Origin: Methylomicrobium agile
GTDB lineage: Bacteria; Pseudomonadota; Gammaproteobacteria; Methylococcales; Methylomonadaceae
Direction: 5' to 3'
DNA length: 64,000 bases
Assembly: GCF_000733855.1 (NCBI RefSeq)
Contig: NZ_JPOJ01000001.1
Span: forward strand, 3,799,001 to 3,863,000
A program made the position numbers and the translations under genes. This document shows, piece after piece, positions 23,606-33,714 of this stretch; the stretch's first letter is position 1, and every line of letters begins with the position of its first letter. The notes under the pieces were generated by a model. That model saw nothing but the letters and a program-made list of their open reading frames with translations, was not told the origin of the DNA and made no database searches.

Positions 23606-26600
23606 CGACGGACATTTGATTTTCAGCACCCATGCAAAAAATCGGCTGCTCGACGAAAACGGACAGCCTTTCTTGGCCCATAAACAGGACCTGATTGAAT
23701 TTACCGGCAGCACGGGCGAAGACACCGCGGGAAGCTTCAAACTTTTTTTCGACGGCCAGCAAGCGGACCTGGCGCAAAATACGGAAGACATTGACGGCGT
23801 TGACGTGTATGGCCCGTATTTATATCTGGTGACTCAAGGCAAGTTCAAAGTCGGGCCGGCCGCCGGAAACGGCCGGGATATGCTGCGTTGCGATTTGCCG
23901 CCGGTGCTTTCGCTGCCGATTCTCAGTTGCGGCAATCCGCTCGTGGTGTTCAAGGGAACGGACGTGGGTTTAAATAAAGCCATCCAGGGTATCCAGGTCA
24001 AGTTGTCGCTGAATATCGCACTGAGTTCGTCGCATGTGGATGAAAACCAGCCGGCCGATACGGCAGTCGGCCATTTTTCGATGGTCAACGCGGATAAGCG
24101 AAGCGATTACAGCTATACGCTGATCAGCGGCGACGGCGCAACGGATAACGCCTCGTTCAAAATCGACGGCGATGCTTTGCAGACGGCGGCATCTTTCGAC
24201 TTCGAAACCCAACCCAGTTACCGCATTCGGGTGCGGAGCGATGAAAACGGCGGCCGGGCTATCGAAAAAGCGTTCACGATCGCCGTGAACGATGTCAATG
24301 ACGCGCCCACCGACATCGCGTTGAGCGCAGAGACAATCGCCGAAAATCAACCGGAAAATTCGCTTGTCGGCGAGTTATCCACGAGCGATACCGATGCCGG
24401 CGAGAGTCAGACTTATACATTGGTTCCCGGCTCCGGCGATGACGATAACGCAGCATTCCGGATTGTCGGCAATCGATTACAGACCGCCGCCGCGTTCGAT
24501 TTTGAAACCCAACCGACTTACCGCATTCGCGTACGCAGCACCGATCACGGCGGTTTGTTCACAGAAAAACAATTTACGATTGGCATCGTCGATGCCAACG
24601 AAGCGCCGACAGACATTCTGTTGAGTTATACGCGCATTGCAGAGGGGCAGCCGGCCGGAACCCTGGTGGGTACTCTCGGCAGTGTCGATGCCGATGCTGC
24701 CGATACCCACACTTATGCCCTGGCCGATCCGTCAGCGTATCCCGATAACGCCGCCTTCCAAATCGTCGGCGAGGAATTGCGTACGGCCGCCGTACTCGAT
24801 TTTCCCACGCAATCGAGTTATCAAGTGCATATCCGGAGCACGGATTCTGGCTTGGGGGCGTTGACTTTCGACAAATCGATGACAATTACTGTCGACAGCA
24901 TCAATCATGCGCCAGTATTTACCGTCGGTCCGGACCAGCACGTCAACGAAGACGCCGGCGCGCAGAGCGTAGCCGGCTGGGCGACTGCGATCGGTCCCGG
25001 CCGCGCCGACGAGTCGGGGCAATCGCTGATCTTCGCCGTCACCGGCAACACGAATCCCGACCTGTTCACCGAAGCTCCGGTCGTCGCCGTGGACGGCACG
25101 CTGAGTTACGCCCTCGCTCCCGGCGCGAGCGGCAGCGCGGTCGTCACGCTGCTTTTGCAGGACGACGGCGGCACCGCCAACGGCGGCAGCGACGCTTCCG
25201 CGCCGCAAAGCTTCACCATTACGGTCAACGCGGTCAACGATGCGCCGAGCTTCACCCAAGGCGCCGATCAAAACGTGAATGAAGACGCCGGCGCGCAAAC
25301 CGTACCCGGCTGGGCGACCGCGATCAGCGCCGGCGCCGCCAACGAAGCGGGCCAGACGCTGACTTTCAATGTCGCCGCCAACGACAATCCGGGGCTGTTC
25401 AGCGCCGGACCGGCCATCGATCCGGCTACCGGGGATTTAACCTTCACGCCGGCCGCCAATGCCAACGGCACCGCGACTCTCCAGCTGACGCTCACGGACA
25501 ACGGCGGCACCGACAACGGCGGCGCCGATACTTCCGTGCCGCAAAGCTTCACGATCACCGTCAATTCCGTCAACGACGCGCCGAGCTTCACCCAAGGCGC
25601 GGACCCGGCCGTCAACGAAGGCGCGGGCGCGCAAACCGTGGCCGGCTGGGCTTCGGCCATCAGCCCCGGCCCGCTCGACGAAGCGGCTCAAACGTTGACC
25701 TTCCAGATCACGGCAAACGACAATGCCGAGCTGTTCAGTGCCGGACCGGCCCTGGATACTTCCGGGAATCTGACTTTTACCCCGGCGCCGGATGCGAACG
25801 GCACGGCAAACATTCAGGTTACGCTCATGGACAATGGCGGCACCGCCAACGGCGGCAGCGATACTTCCGTGCCGCAAAGCTTCACGATCACGGTCAATCC
25901 CGTCAACGACGCGCCGAGCTTTGCCAAAGGCGCGGACCAAACAGTCTTTGAAGATGCCGGCGCGCAAACCGTACCCGGTTGGGCGACCGCGATCAGCGCC
26001 GGCCCCGCCAACGAATCCGGCCAGACGCTGACTTTCAATGTCACCGCCAACGACAATCCAGAGCTGTTCAGCGCCGGACCGGCCGTCGATCCGGTCAGCG
26101 GCGATCTGACCTTCACGCCGGCCGCCAATGCCAACGGCGCCGCGACTCTCCAGCTGACGCTCAAGGACAATGGTGGCACCGCCAACGGCGGCAGCGATAC
26201 TTCCGTGCCGCAAAGCTTCACGATCACCGTCAATCCCGTCAACGACGCGCCGAGTTTTACCGCCGGCGCCAATCAAAGCGTGAATGAAGATGCCGGGGCG
26301 CAAACCGTACCCGGCTGGGCGACCGCGATCAGCGCCGGAGCCGCCGACGAAGCCGCCCAGACATTGACGTTCGTCATCATCGGCAACACGAATCCCGGCC
26401 TGTTTGCCGTCGCGCCCGCGATGACGGCGAACGGCACGCTGAGCTACACGCCGGCGGCGGACGCGCACGGCGTGGCGAGCATTCAAATCGCCCTTACCGA
26501 CGATGGCGGCACCGCCAACGGCGGGGCGAATACGTCCGCGCCAACAACCTTCACGATTACGGTCAACTCGGTCAACGATGCGCCGAGCTTTGCCAAAGGC

Positions 26601-29600
26601 GCGGACCAAACGGTCCTTGAAGACGCCGGCACGCAAACCGTACCCGGCTGGGCCACGGCCATGAGCGCCGGCCCCGCCAACGAATCGGGCCAGACGTTGA
26701 CTTTCAATGTCACCGCCAACGACAATGCCGCGCTGTTCAGCGCGGGTCCGGCCGTCAATCCGGCTACCGGCGCCCTCACCTTCACGCCGGCCGCCAATGC
26801 CAACGGCACCGCGAATATCAAGGTCGCGCTGATGGACGACGGCGGCACCGCCAACGGCGGCGTCAACAGTTCGGGATCGCAAAGCTTCACGATCACCGTC
26901 AATGCGGTCAACGATGCGCCGGCCGGCACGGACAAAACGGTTACCGCTCTGGAAGACGGCGATTACGTTTTCAGCGTGGACGATTTCGGATTCACCGATC
27001 CCGACGACTCGTCCGCCAATGCGCTGCTTTCGGTCAAAATCGCCACCTTGCCCGACACCGGCAGTCTGACCCTTTCGGGTTCCGCAGTGGTCGCGGATAC
27101 CGAGATTGCGGTCGCCGATCTCGGCGACTTGAAATTCACGCCGGCAGCGAACGCGAACGGCGCGTCGTATGCCAGCTTCACCTTCCAGGTGCGCGACAAC
27201 GGCGGCACCGCCGACGGCGGCATCGATCTGGATCCGGCCGCGAAGACGATAACGGTGAACGTCACCTCGGTCAACGACGCGCCGGCCGGCACGGATAACA
27301 CGGTCACGACGGACGAAGACGTCGATTACGCTTTCAACGCGGGCGATTTCGGCTTCGCGGATACCGACGACTTGCCCGCCAATGCACTGCTTTCGGTCAA
27401 AATCGCCACCTTGCCCGGCAGCGGCAGCCTGACCCTTTCGCATACCGAGGGTACGGAAGAGATTACGGAAGCAATTGAAGCGGGTACCGACATTGCGGCC
27501 ACCGCTATCGCCGCCGGCAGATTGAAATTCGTGCCGGAGGCGAACGCGAACGGCGCACCGTACCCCAGTTTTACGTTCCAGGTGCGCGATGACGGCGGCA
27601 CCGACAATGGCGGCAGCGATCTGGATCCGACCCCAAGGACGATAACGGTGAACGTCACCTCGATCAACGACGCGCCAGTCAACGCGGTGCCGCAAACCAC
27701 GGACGAAGACGAAGATGTCGCAGATCAAACCACGAACGAAGACACCGCCCTCGTCTTCAATGAGGACAATAGCAATCGGATCAGCGTAAGCGATGTGGAC
27801 GCCGACAGCGCCGACCTCAAAATCACGCTCGACGTCTCCAGTGGCAGCCTGACGCTCGGCGACACGAACGATCTGGCCTTTGCGGAGGGCGACGGCACGG
27901 ACGACGCCACCATGACCTTTACGGGCAATTTGACCGCGATCAACGCGGCATTGGACGGACTGAGTTTTCAACCCGCGCCGGACGCAACCGAGCACGTGAC
28001 GCTGACCCTCACCAGCGACGATCAAGGCGCAACCGGCGCCGGCGGCGCCTTGAGCGCCACCGATACGGTCACGATCGACATCATCCCGGTGAACGACGCG
28101 CCGGTCGTCACGATGCCGGGCGCCACACCGGCGTATGCCGGCAGCGCGGTCGTTCTCGACGGCACCGCGACCGTGAGCGACATCGACTCGGCGAATTTCA
28201 ATAACGGCGTACTGATCGCAGACATCATCACCAATTGCGAAGATGACGACCGGCTCGCCCTGTTGGATCAAGGCGCGGGCGCCGGCCACATCACTCTCGA
28301 CGGGAACACGGTACAGTACGACTTCGACGGCAGCGGACCGACCGCCATCGGCCAATTGGCAACCGATTTCGATTGCGACGACGAAACTTCTCCCAGCCTG
28401 ACCGTCACGCTGAACGCCAGCGCCGACCCGGTCTCGACGCAAGCCCTGCTGCGCAATTTGACCTATGCCAGCGCGGCCGCCACGCCAAGTGGAACCGAAC
28501 GGACCCTCCGGGTAACGCTGAGCGACGGCGAAGACACCAGCAACCCGGTGGACAAACAGTTGAATATCGACAACCCGCCCGAGGTTGACTCGGTCACTCC
28601 GGCAAACAGCGCGACGGATGTCGCCGTGAGCAGCAGCATCGACATCACCTTCACTGAAGCGGTCAATGCCACGGCCGACGCATTCAGCATCGAATGCCCC
28701 GAAGGCAACGCAGTGGCGTTTACATCGAATCCGACGCTGCCGGCCTCGAACGCGACCGCTTTTCAGTTGACTCCGAATGCCGCCCTTCCGTACGGCGATA
28801 CCTGTACGGTCATGGTGCACAAGGACGAAATCGACGATTCTGATGCGATCGACCCGCCGAGCGGCATGGTGGCCGATTTTACGTCGACGTTTACCACGGT
28901 CGTTAATACGGCTCCCAGTTTCACCAAAGGCGCCGATCAAACGGCGAACGAAGACGCCGGGGCGCAAAGCGTGTCCGGATGGGCGACCGATATCAGCGAC
29001 GGCGACGGCAATACGCAAGTCCTGACGTTCAATGTTACCGGCAACACGAATCCCGACTTGTTCAGCGCCGGACCGTCGGTATCGTCGGCCGGCGTCCTGA
29101 CTTACACGCCGGCGGCCAACGCCAACGGCAGCGCGACGATTACGCTGACGCTCTCCGACAACGGCGGCACGGTCAACGGCGGGGTGGATACCTCGACGGC
29201 ACAAACCTTCGTCATCAATGTGACGCCGGTCAACGATGCGCCGAGCTTCACCAAAGGCTCCAATCAGACGGTGCTGGAAGATGCCGGCGCGCAAACCGTG
29301 CCCGGCTGGGCGACCGAGATCAGCGTCGGTCCGGCCGACGAAGCGGGCCAGACGCTGACCTTTAACATCACCGGCAATACCAACCCCACCCTGTTCAGCA
29401 CGGCTCCGGCGATTTCGTCCACGGGCCAGTTGACTTACACGCCGGCGGCCAACGCCAACGGCAGCGCGACGATTACACTGACGCTCTCCGACAGCGGCGG
29501 CACGGCCAACGGCGGGGCAAATACCTCGGCGGCGCAAACCTTCGTCATCAATGTGACGGCGGTCAACGACGCGCCAAGCTTTACCAAAGGCGCCGATCAA

Positions 29601-32171
29601 ACCGTCGACGAAGACGCCGGACCGCAAACCGCGAATCCGTGGGCGACCGCGATCAGCGCCGGTCCGGCCGACGAAGCGGGTCAGATACTCACGTTCAGCG
29701 TCACGAACAATACCAACACGAGCCTATTCAGCGCCGGACCGGCGGTATCGTCGACTGGCGTGCTCACTTACACCCCGGCGGCCAACCAGAACGGCAACGC
29801 CACGATCACCTTGCAGCTTTCGGACAACGGCGGCACAACCAATGGCGGAGTGGACTTTTCCGGAACGCAGACCTTCACCCTCACGGTCAACCCGGTGAAC
29901 GACCCGCCGGTGGCGCAGACCAAGAATGGCGGCAGCGTGCAGGCCAACATGAAACGCACCGGCATCGATGCCGGCTTGCTGAGCGGCGTAACCGATGCCG
30001 ATGCCGGCATCAACGGCTGCTCGCCGACCTTCAGTGTGGCCAGTATCAGTAGCGGCACCCATGGCACCGTTTCCAACGTCAATCTCGGCGCGGGCACCTT
30101 TGATTTCGAACCGGAACCGGGCTATATCGGCGCCGCCACCGCCACCTATACGGTAAAGGACAACGGCTGCCCCGGCACGGCGACGAGCGCGTCCGCCACC
30201 ATCAATATGACCGTGAGCGGGCCGGTTGTCTGGTTCGTCAATCCGGCCGCCGGCACCGACGGCACCGGTACGCTGGCCAGTCCGTTCAACAGTCTGGCCT
30301 CGGCCAATACAGCCAAAAGCACAAGCGCCAATCATCGTATCTTTGTCTACAACGGCACCACGGTATCGGGCGTCGGCGTCACGCTGAGCGGGGCAGCGTC
30401 CCAGGCGAGCGCGCAATGGCTGATCGGCCAAGGCGCGACGAATTCGCCGACCAATACCTTCGACGCATTGATGGGTATCTCGCCACCAGACGGTACGATC
30501 GACAGACCGACTATCGGCGGCATTCAGCCGCAGATTCAAGGCACATTGACTTTGAACGGAAACAATGTCCGCGCGCAGGGCTTCAATCTTTCAACCGGTG
30601 CGAACCCGGGCATCAACGATGCAGCGGGTGCGATCAGTGGCGTGACGGTCGATCAGGCCAGCGTCAGCTCGACGACCGGCAGCGCCGTAAACCTGAGCGA
30701 TTTCGGCGGCACGGTCAGCCTGACGGCGGTATCGAGCAACGGTGCGGTCAGCGGCATCGTGCTGAACAATACTACCGGCAGTTTCACAGTGACAGGTAGC
30801 TCCAGCGGTATTTGCGGCGGTCAAGTTGGAAGCGGCCCTCCGGCAGTCGCCGCAAGTCTGACCGCGCCGAACAGCGCTGACTGCACGGGAGGTACGATTC
30901 AAAATACAAGCGGGGCGGGCATTGTTTTAACCAACGCAAGCAATGTCTCGCTAACGCGCCTGTGGCTTAAAAATTCCGGTAATGACGGAATTCAAGGCAC
31001 CAATGTGACCGGATTTACATTGGCTTCGTCGTTGATCGAGAACAATGGCGATGCGCAGTCCGAGGCAAACTTGGATTTCGGCGATGCTTCCAGTACAACG
31101 CCAGACGGATTACACGGAACGGCAAGCATTACCAATTCGACGATCCGGGATACTTCTGAAAAAAATATTAGTGTTCGTAACTCCGGAGGAAGCGCTCTAT
31201 CGTTTACCATGACCGGCAGCCAGATCAGCGATCCTTCGAACGATGCTACGACCGATGACGACGGTATGTTATTTGAAGCCCTAAGCACCGCGAATATGTC
31301 GGTCAATATCAGCGGTAGCTATTTCGCGTCACATCGAGGGGACCATTTTCAGTCTGCCGCGGCAAACTCGGGTGTGTTGAATATTGCTTTTACGAACAAT
31401 ACGCTTTCCGGCGGCCATCCAAGCGCGCTCGGACAGGGAATTACGATCAATGCAGCAACTGGAGTCGAATTCGGCGGATACGTGGGAAGAGTTGATTATG
31501 ATATCAACGGCAATAACATCAACGGCGCTATTTCCAACGGTATCACCGTCGCTTTGGGCACTTCCAGCGTAGCGGCGGTCTTTGATGGTTTTGTGCGCAA
31601 CAATGTGATCGGCACTTCTGGAAGCTCGCTGTCGTGTTCCACTCAGGCAAACGGCGTTTACATTGATGCACGTGGCAACGGCACGCACAATTCGTCCGTT
31701 ACGGGAAATACGATTCGCCAATGTTACGACCGCGGTATTCTGTCCGAAGCGGGTGACGGCGATAGCGTGCTGAACCTAACCGTGCAAAGCAATACGATCG
31801 ACCAGCAGGTCGGGGGCGACGCACGTGAAGCGATTCAGACCAATTACGGCATTACCTCGACTAATGTATTCGGCAATGTGGATACGAATAACGTCTGTTT
31901 GCAATTGGGTGGAGCGGGAGCACTCGCCAATATCTTCAGCCATGGGGGTGGGGCACCCGATGACTTCCGGTTACGCAAACGCCAGGAAGCAACGGTCAGG
32001 TTGCCGGGTTATACTGGCGGTACTTCGCAAAGTGGGACTGATTTGGATCAGGTAGTTGGCTTTATCCGGGGACAAAATACGGGAAGCGCGGGAGAACCCG
32101 GTAGTGCGTCGGCTTCCGGTACGGGGGGCGGTTACACGGGGGGAGCGGCTTGCACATTGCCATCACTGTAA
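23517..32171 (+). CDS. Giant cadherin/Ig-like repeat surface protein (main part, 2,884 residues as read)
   Basis: This frame lacks its own signal peptide and continues the protein begun at 23147. Order of parts: F-F-D-G repeats (23547 to about 23990); three cadherin-like units with N-D-A-P/N-E-A-P linkers (about 23990-24900); five units of about 110 residues beginning with versions of A-P-S-F-T-Q-G-A-D-Q and N-E-D-A-G-A-Q-T-V-P-G-W (24906-26911); four more divergent units (26911 to about 28570); a Big_5-like Ig unit (about 28575-28900); three more 110-residue units (28906-29900); then a Gly/Asn/Ser-rich region resembling a right-handed beta helix (about 30230-31960) and a short tail. Such proteins are adhesins or cell-surface filaments. 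No sorting signal or type I secretion signal is evident. A separate start (GTG 23517) is implausible. Confidence 0.85.
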   Translation: MLPTKGTFDLFFDGSDVGVKTNIDALALNNDGHLIFSTHAKNRLLDENGQPFLAHKQDLIEFTGSTGEDTAGSFKLFFDGQQADLAQNTEDIDGVDVYGPYLYLVTQGKFKVGPAAGNGRDMLRCDLPPVLSLPILSCGNPLVVFKGTDVGLNKAIQGIQVKLSLNIALSSSHVDENQPADTAVGHFSMVNADKRSDYSYTLISGDGATDNASFKIDGDALQTAASFDFETQPSYRIRVRSDENGGRAIEKAFTIAVNDVNDAPTDIALSAETIAENQPENSLVGELSTSDTDAGESQTYTLVPGSGDDDNAAFRIVGNRLQTAAAFDFETQPTYRIRVRSTDHGGLFTEKQFTIGIVDANEAPTDILLSYTRIAEGQPAGTLVGTLGSVDADAADTHTYALADPSAYPDNAAFQIVGEELRTAAVLDFPTQSSYQVHIRSTDSGLGALTFDKSMTITVDSINHAPVFTVGPDQHVNEDAGAQSVAGWATAIGPGRADESGQSLIFAVTGNTNPDLFTEAPVVAVDGTLSYALAPGASGSAVVTLLLQDDGGTANGGSDASAPQSFTITVNAVNDAPSFTQGADQNVNEDAGAQTVPGWATAISAGAANEAGQTLTFNVAANDNPGLFSAGPAIDPATGDLTFTPAANANGTATLQLTLTDNGGTDNGGADTSVPQSFTITVNSVNDAPSFTQGADPAVNEGAGAQTVAGWASAISPGPLDEAAQTLTFQITANDNAELFSAGPALDTSGNLTFTPAPDANGTANIQVTLMDNGGTANGGSDTSVPQSFTITVNPVNDAPSFAKGADQTVFEDAGAQTVPGWATAISAGPANESGQTLTFNVTANDNPELFSAGPAVDPVSGDLTFTPAANANGAATLQLTLKDNGGTANGGSDTSVPQSFTITVNPVNDAPSFTAGANQSVNEDAGAQTVPGWATAISAGAADEAAQTLTFVIIGNTNPGLFAVAPAMTANGTLSYTPAADAHGVASIQIALTDDGGTANGGANTSAPTTFTITVNSVNDAPSFAKGADQTVLEDAGTQTVPGWATAMSAGPANESGQTLTFNVTANDNAALFSAGPAVNPATGALTFTPAANANGTANIKVALMDDGGTANGGVNSSGSQSFTITVNAVNDAPAGTDKTVTALEDGDYVFSVDDFGFTDPDDSSANALLSVKIATLPDTGSLTLSGSAVVADTEIAVADLGDLKFTPAANANGASYASFTFQVRDNGGTADGGIDLDPAAKTITVNVTSVNDAPAGTDNTVTTDEDVDYAFNAGDFGFADTDDLPANALLSVKIATLPGSGSLTLSHTEGTEEITEAIEAGTDIAATAIAAGRLKFVPEANANGAPYPSFTFQVRDDGGTDNGGSDLDPTPRTITVNVTSINDAPVNAVPQTTDEDEDVADQTTNEDTALVFNEDNSNRISVSDVDADSADLKITLDVSSGSLTLGDTNDLAFAEGDGTDDATMTFTGNLTAINAALDGLSFQPAPDATEHVTLTLTSDDQGATGAGGALSATDTVTIDIIPVNDAPVVTMPGATPAYAGSAVVLDGTATVSDIDSANFNNGVLIADIITNCEDDDRLALLDQGAGAGHITLDGNTVQYDFDGSGPTAIGQLATDFDCDDETSPSLTVTLNASADPVSTQALLRNLTYASAAATPSGTERTLRVTLSDGEDTSNPVDKQLNIDNPPEVDSVTPANSATDVAVSSSIDITFTEAVNATADAFSIECPEGNAVAFTSNPTLPASNATAFQLTPNAALPYGDTCTVMVHKDEIDDSDAIDPPSGMVADFTSTFTTVVNTAPSFTKGADQTANEDAGAQSVSGWATDISDGDGNTQVLTFNVTGNTNPDLFSAGPSVSSAGVLTYTPAANANGSATITLTLSDNGGTVNGGVDTSTAQTFVINVTPVNDAPSFTKGSNQTVLEDAGAQTVPGWATEISVGPADEAGQTLTFNITGNTNPTLFSTAPAISSTGQLTYTPAANANGSATITLTLSDSGGTANGGANTSAAQTFVINVTAVNDAPSFTKGADQTVDEDAGPQTANPWATAISAGPADEAGQILTFSVTNNTNTSLFSAGPAVSSTGVLTYTPAANQNGNATITLQLSDNGGTTNGGVDFSGTQTFTLTVNPVNDPPVAQTKNGGSVQANMKRTGIDAGLLSGVTDADAGINGCSPTFSVASISSGTHGTVSNVNLGAGTFDFEPEPGYIGAATATYTVKDNGCPGTATSASATINMTVSGPVVWFVNPAAGTDGTGTLASPFNSLASANTAKSTSANHRIFVYNGTTVSGVGVTLSGAASQASAQWLIGQGATNSPTNTFDALMGISPPDGTIDRPTIGGIQPQIQGTLTLNGNNVRAQGFNLSTGANPGINDAAGAISGVTVDQASVSSTTGSAVNLSDFGGTVSLTAVSSNGAVSGIVLNNTTGSFTVTGSSSGICGGQVGSGPPAVAASLTAPNSADCTGGTIQNTSGAGIVLTNASNVSLTRLWLKNSGNDGIQGTNVTGFTLASSLIENNGDAQSEANLDFGDASSTTPDGLHGTASITNSTIRDTSEKNISVRNSGGSALSFTMTGSQISDPSNDATTDDDGMLFEALSTANMSVNISGSYFASHRGDHFQSAAANSGVLNIAFTNNTLSGGHPSALGQGITINAATGVEFGGYVGRVDYDINGNNINGAISNGITVALGTSSVAAVFDGFVRNNVIGTSGSSLSCSTQANGVYIDARGNGTHNSSVTGNTIRQCYDRGILSEAGDGDSVLNLTVQSNTIDQQVGGDAREAIQTNYGITSTNVFGNVDTNNVCLQLGGAGALANIFSHGGGAPDDFRLRKRQEATVRLPGYTGGTSQSGTDLDQVVGFIRGQNTGSAGEPGSASASGTGGGYTGGAACTLPSL
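24906..26911 (+). repeat. Tandem near-identical 330-336-bp coding repeats
   Basis: Unit starts near 24906, 25237, 25573, 25909, 26239 and 26572. The DNA is nearly identical over long stretches (for example the segments from about 25915 and 26588, both encoding A-K-G-A-D-Q-T-V), so units can recombine and the copy number may vary between strains. Assembly of this part from short reads may be unreliable. Confidence 0.85.
28906..29900 (+). repeat. Second block of 330-bp coding repeats
   Basis: Three more units of the same type start near 28906, 29236 and 29569. They are separated from the first block by divergent units and an Ig-like domain, which suggests block duplication within the gene. Confidence 0.8.
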
Positions 32172-32316
32172 CGAAAAAAAGGTTGCCGAGCCTACTGCGC
32201 AAGGGCTGTATGGCGGAACGCGCCAGCGGTTCCGCCATAAGGGTTTCAGTAATCAACGGCCATCGAGCATCGCGACGAAGGCGTCGCTCCCACAGCGGTG
32301 GAAACAGAGCCGAGCC

Positions 32317-32400
32317 CCGTAGGTTGGGTTAGGCGCCAGCCGTAACCCAACACTCGAAGCCGAATCCTGTGAGGTTACGCTTCGCCAACCCAATCTACGG
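32317..32400. repeat. Family C repeat, copy 1
   Basis: CCGTAGGTTGGGTTAGGCG at the left and CCAACCCAATCTACGG at the right, with an inner palindromic part. The copy at 34251 is in the opposite orientation. Confidence 0.8.
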
Positions 32401-32406
32401 GACTTT

Positions 32407-32458
32407 GTAGGGTACGTTGCGCGTACCGTTTGGAAAAGGTACGCACAGCGTACCCTAC
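32407..32458. repeat. Family A palindromic repeat, copy 4
   Basis: Arms GTAGGGTACGTTGCGCGTAC and GGTACGCACAGCGTACC, 11-bp spacer; lies only 6 bp from the family C copy, so repeats cluster here. Confidence 0.88.
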
Positions 32459-32467
32459 CTGAAAAGG

Positions 32468-32504
32468 CCGTAGGATGCGGTGAGGAACGAACCGCATCCT
32501 ACGG
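32468..32504. repeat. CCGTAGGATGCGGT palindrome
   Basis: CCGTAGGATGCGGT and its reverse complement separated by GAGGAACGA. Related in design to the repeat at 56334 (GTAGGATGGGTTGAGGAACG). Together with 32317 and 32407 it fills the gap 32172-32681, apart from the promoter of the collar genes. Confidence 0.75.
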
Positions 32505-32681
32505 CCCTGTTATCTATCTGTGCGCATGGCATGAATCAAAAAATACATGTTCACGCTCAGCTCAGTGCATTTCGGGCTGCCCGAAATTACACTCGTTCCC
32601 TATTTATGGATGATTTTATTTATACGCAAATGGAAATGTTTAAATTTTTCTTTTAACCGCGCCAAGCGCAAAGGAGACAGA

Positions 32682-33191
32682 ATGGCCGAACCTTTTCTTT
32701 CTGAAATCCGCATCATGAGCTTCAATTTCCCTCCGAAGGGATGGGCATTGTGTAACGGTCAGCTTTTGCCGATCAATCAAAACCAAGCCCTTTTCTCGTT
32801 GCTTGGAACGACTTTCGGCGGAGACGGCCGCGTCAATTTCGCCCTTCCGGATTTACAGAGCCGCGTACCGATTCACGTCGGAAGCGGTCACACGCTCGGC
32901 GAGCGGGGCGGGGAACAGAGCCATACGCTTTCGATTACGGAGATTCCGATGCATACGCATGTTTTGTCGGCCTCACCTTCGAATGCCAGCGTGCCATCCG
33001 CAACCAATAACGTTCTGGCCGCTGCCAACAACGTTTATAGTTCCGGGGCAAATCTAACGGTAAATATAACGCCCTTGGATTCCGCTTCACTCACCAAGAC
33101 CGGAGGTTCGCAGGCGCATCTCAATATGCAGCCTTTTCTGACTTTGTCGTTCGCGATCGCGCTGCAAGGCATTTTTCCGTCACCCACTTAG
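32682..33191 (+). CDS. Phage tail collar domain protein 1
   Basis: 169 residues. AAGGAG at 32671-32676 is 5 bases from the ATG at 32682, which therefore beats an upstream in-frame start. The N-terminal tail-collar domain is clear: P-K-G-W-A-L-C-N-G-Q-L-L-P-I, then L-F-S-L-L-G-T-T-F-G-G-D-G and F-A-L-P-D-L-Q-S-R. The C-terminus ends in A-L-Q-G-I-F-P-S-P-T, shared with its neighbours. Proteins of this type (also known as microcystin-dependent protein homologues) resemble the tip of phage short tail fibres but here there is no phage gene around. Three paralogues follow each other with 8-11-bp gaps in one operon, right behind the giant surface protein. Confidence 0.9.
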   Translation: MAEPFLSEIRIMSFNFPPKGWALCNGQLLPINQNQALFSLLGTTFGGDGRVNFALPDLQSRVPIHVGSGHTLGERGGEQSHTLSITEIPMHTHVLSASPSNASVPSATNNVLAAANNVYSSGANLTVNITPLDSASLTKTGGSQAHLNMQPFLTLSFAIALQGIFPSPT

Positions 33192-33199
33192 GAGATATC

Positions 33200-33703
33200 A
33201 TGGCACAACCTTACGTTGGCGAAATCCGCATATTTGCGGGCAACTTCGCTCCCTCTGGATGGCTGTTCTGCGAAGGACAACTACTGCCTATTTCGGAGAG
33301 CGAAACGCTATTTCAACTCATTGGCACCACTTACGGTGGGGACGGTCAATCTACTTTTGCCTTGCCTGATCTACGCGGTCGTTTGCCTCTGCATCAAGGC
33401 AATGGCCTTATTATGGGAGAAACGGGTGGAGCCGAAGAAGTCACGTTGACGGTCAATCAGATTCCGGCCCATGAGCATCCTCTGCTGGCCTCTTCCTCGG
33501 GAGCAACGCTTTCTAATCCTGTCAATAATGTTTTGGCCGAGTCAGTGACGATCAGCCCCTACATTGAAGATACCCCAAACGGCAGCATGAATCCGGCAGC
33601 AATATCGTCAGTCGGCGGTAATCAACCGCATAACAATTTCCAACCGTATTTGTGCATTAACTTCATCATTTCATTGTTTGGGATTTTCCCGTCACCTACT
33701 TGA
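33200..33703 (+). CDS. Phage tail collar domain protein 2
   Basis: 167 residues, paralogous to its two neighbours. TAGGAG (33189-33194) is 5 bases from the ATG at 33200, and 8 bp separate it from the first gene's stop. Collar motifs: P-S-G-W-L-F-C-E-G-Q-L-L-P-I, L-F-Q-L-I-G-T-T-Y-G-G-D-G, F-A-L-P-D-L-R-G-R. The variable region in the middle (about 95-140) differs most between paralogues, which suggests that it carries the binding function. It ends I-S-L-F-G-I-F-P-S-P-T. Confidence 0.9.
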   Translation: MAQPYVGEIRIFAGNFAPSGWLFCEGQLLPISESETLFQLIGTTYGGDGQSTFALPDLRGRLPLHQGNGLIMGETGGAEEVTLTVNQIPAHEHPLLASSSGATLSNPVNNVLAESVTISPYIEDTPNGSMNPAAISSVGGNQPHNNFQPYLCINFIISLFGIFPSPT

Positions 33704-33714
33704 AGGAGAATATT

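Noticed and set aside
25437-29627. Long open frame on the minus strand opposite the giant repeat gene
   Set aside because: It mirrors the codon pattern of the high-GC repeats on the plus strand and shows only repetitive Arg/Gly/Val sequence; it is a shadow.
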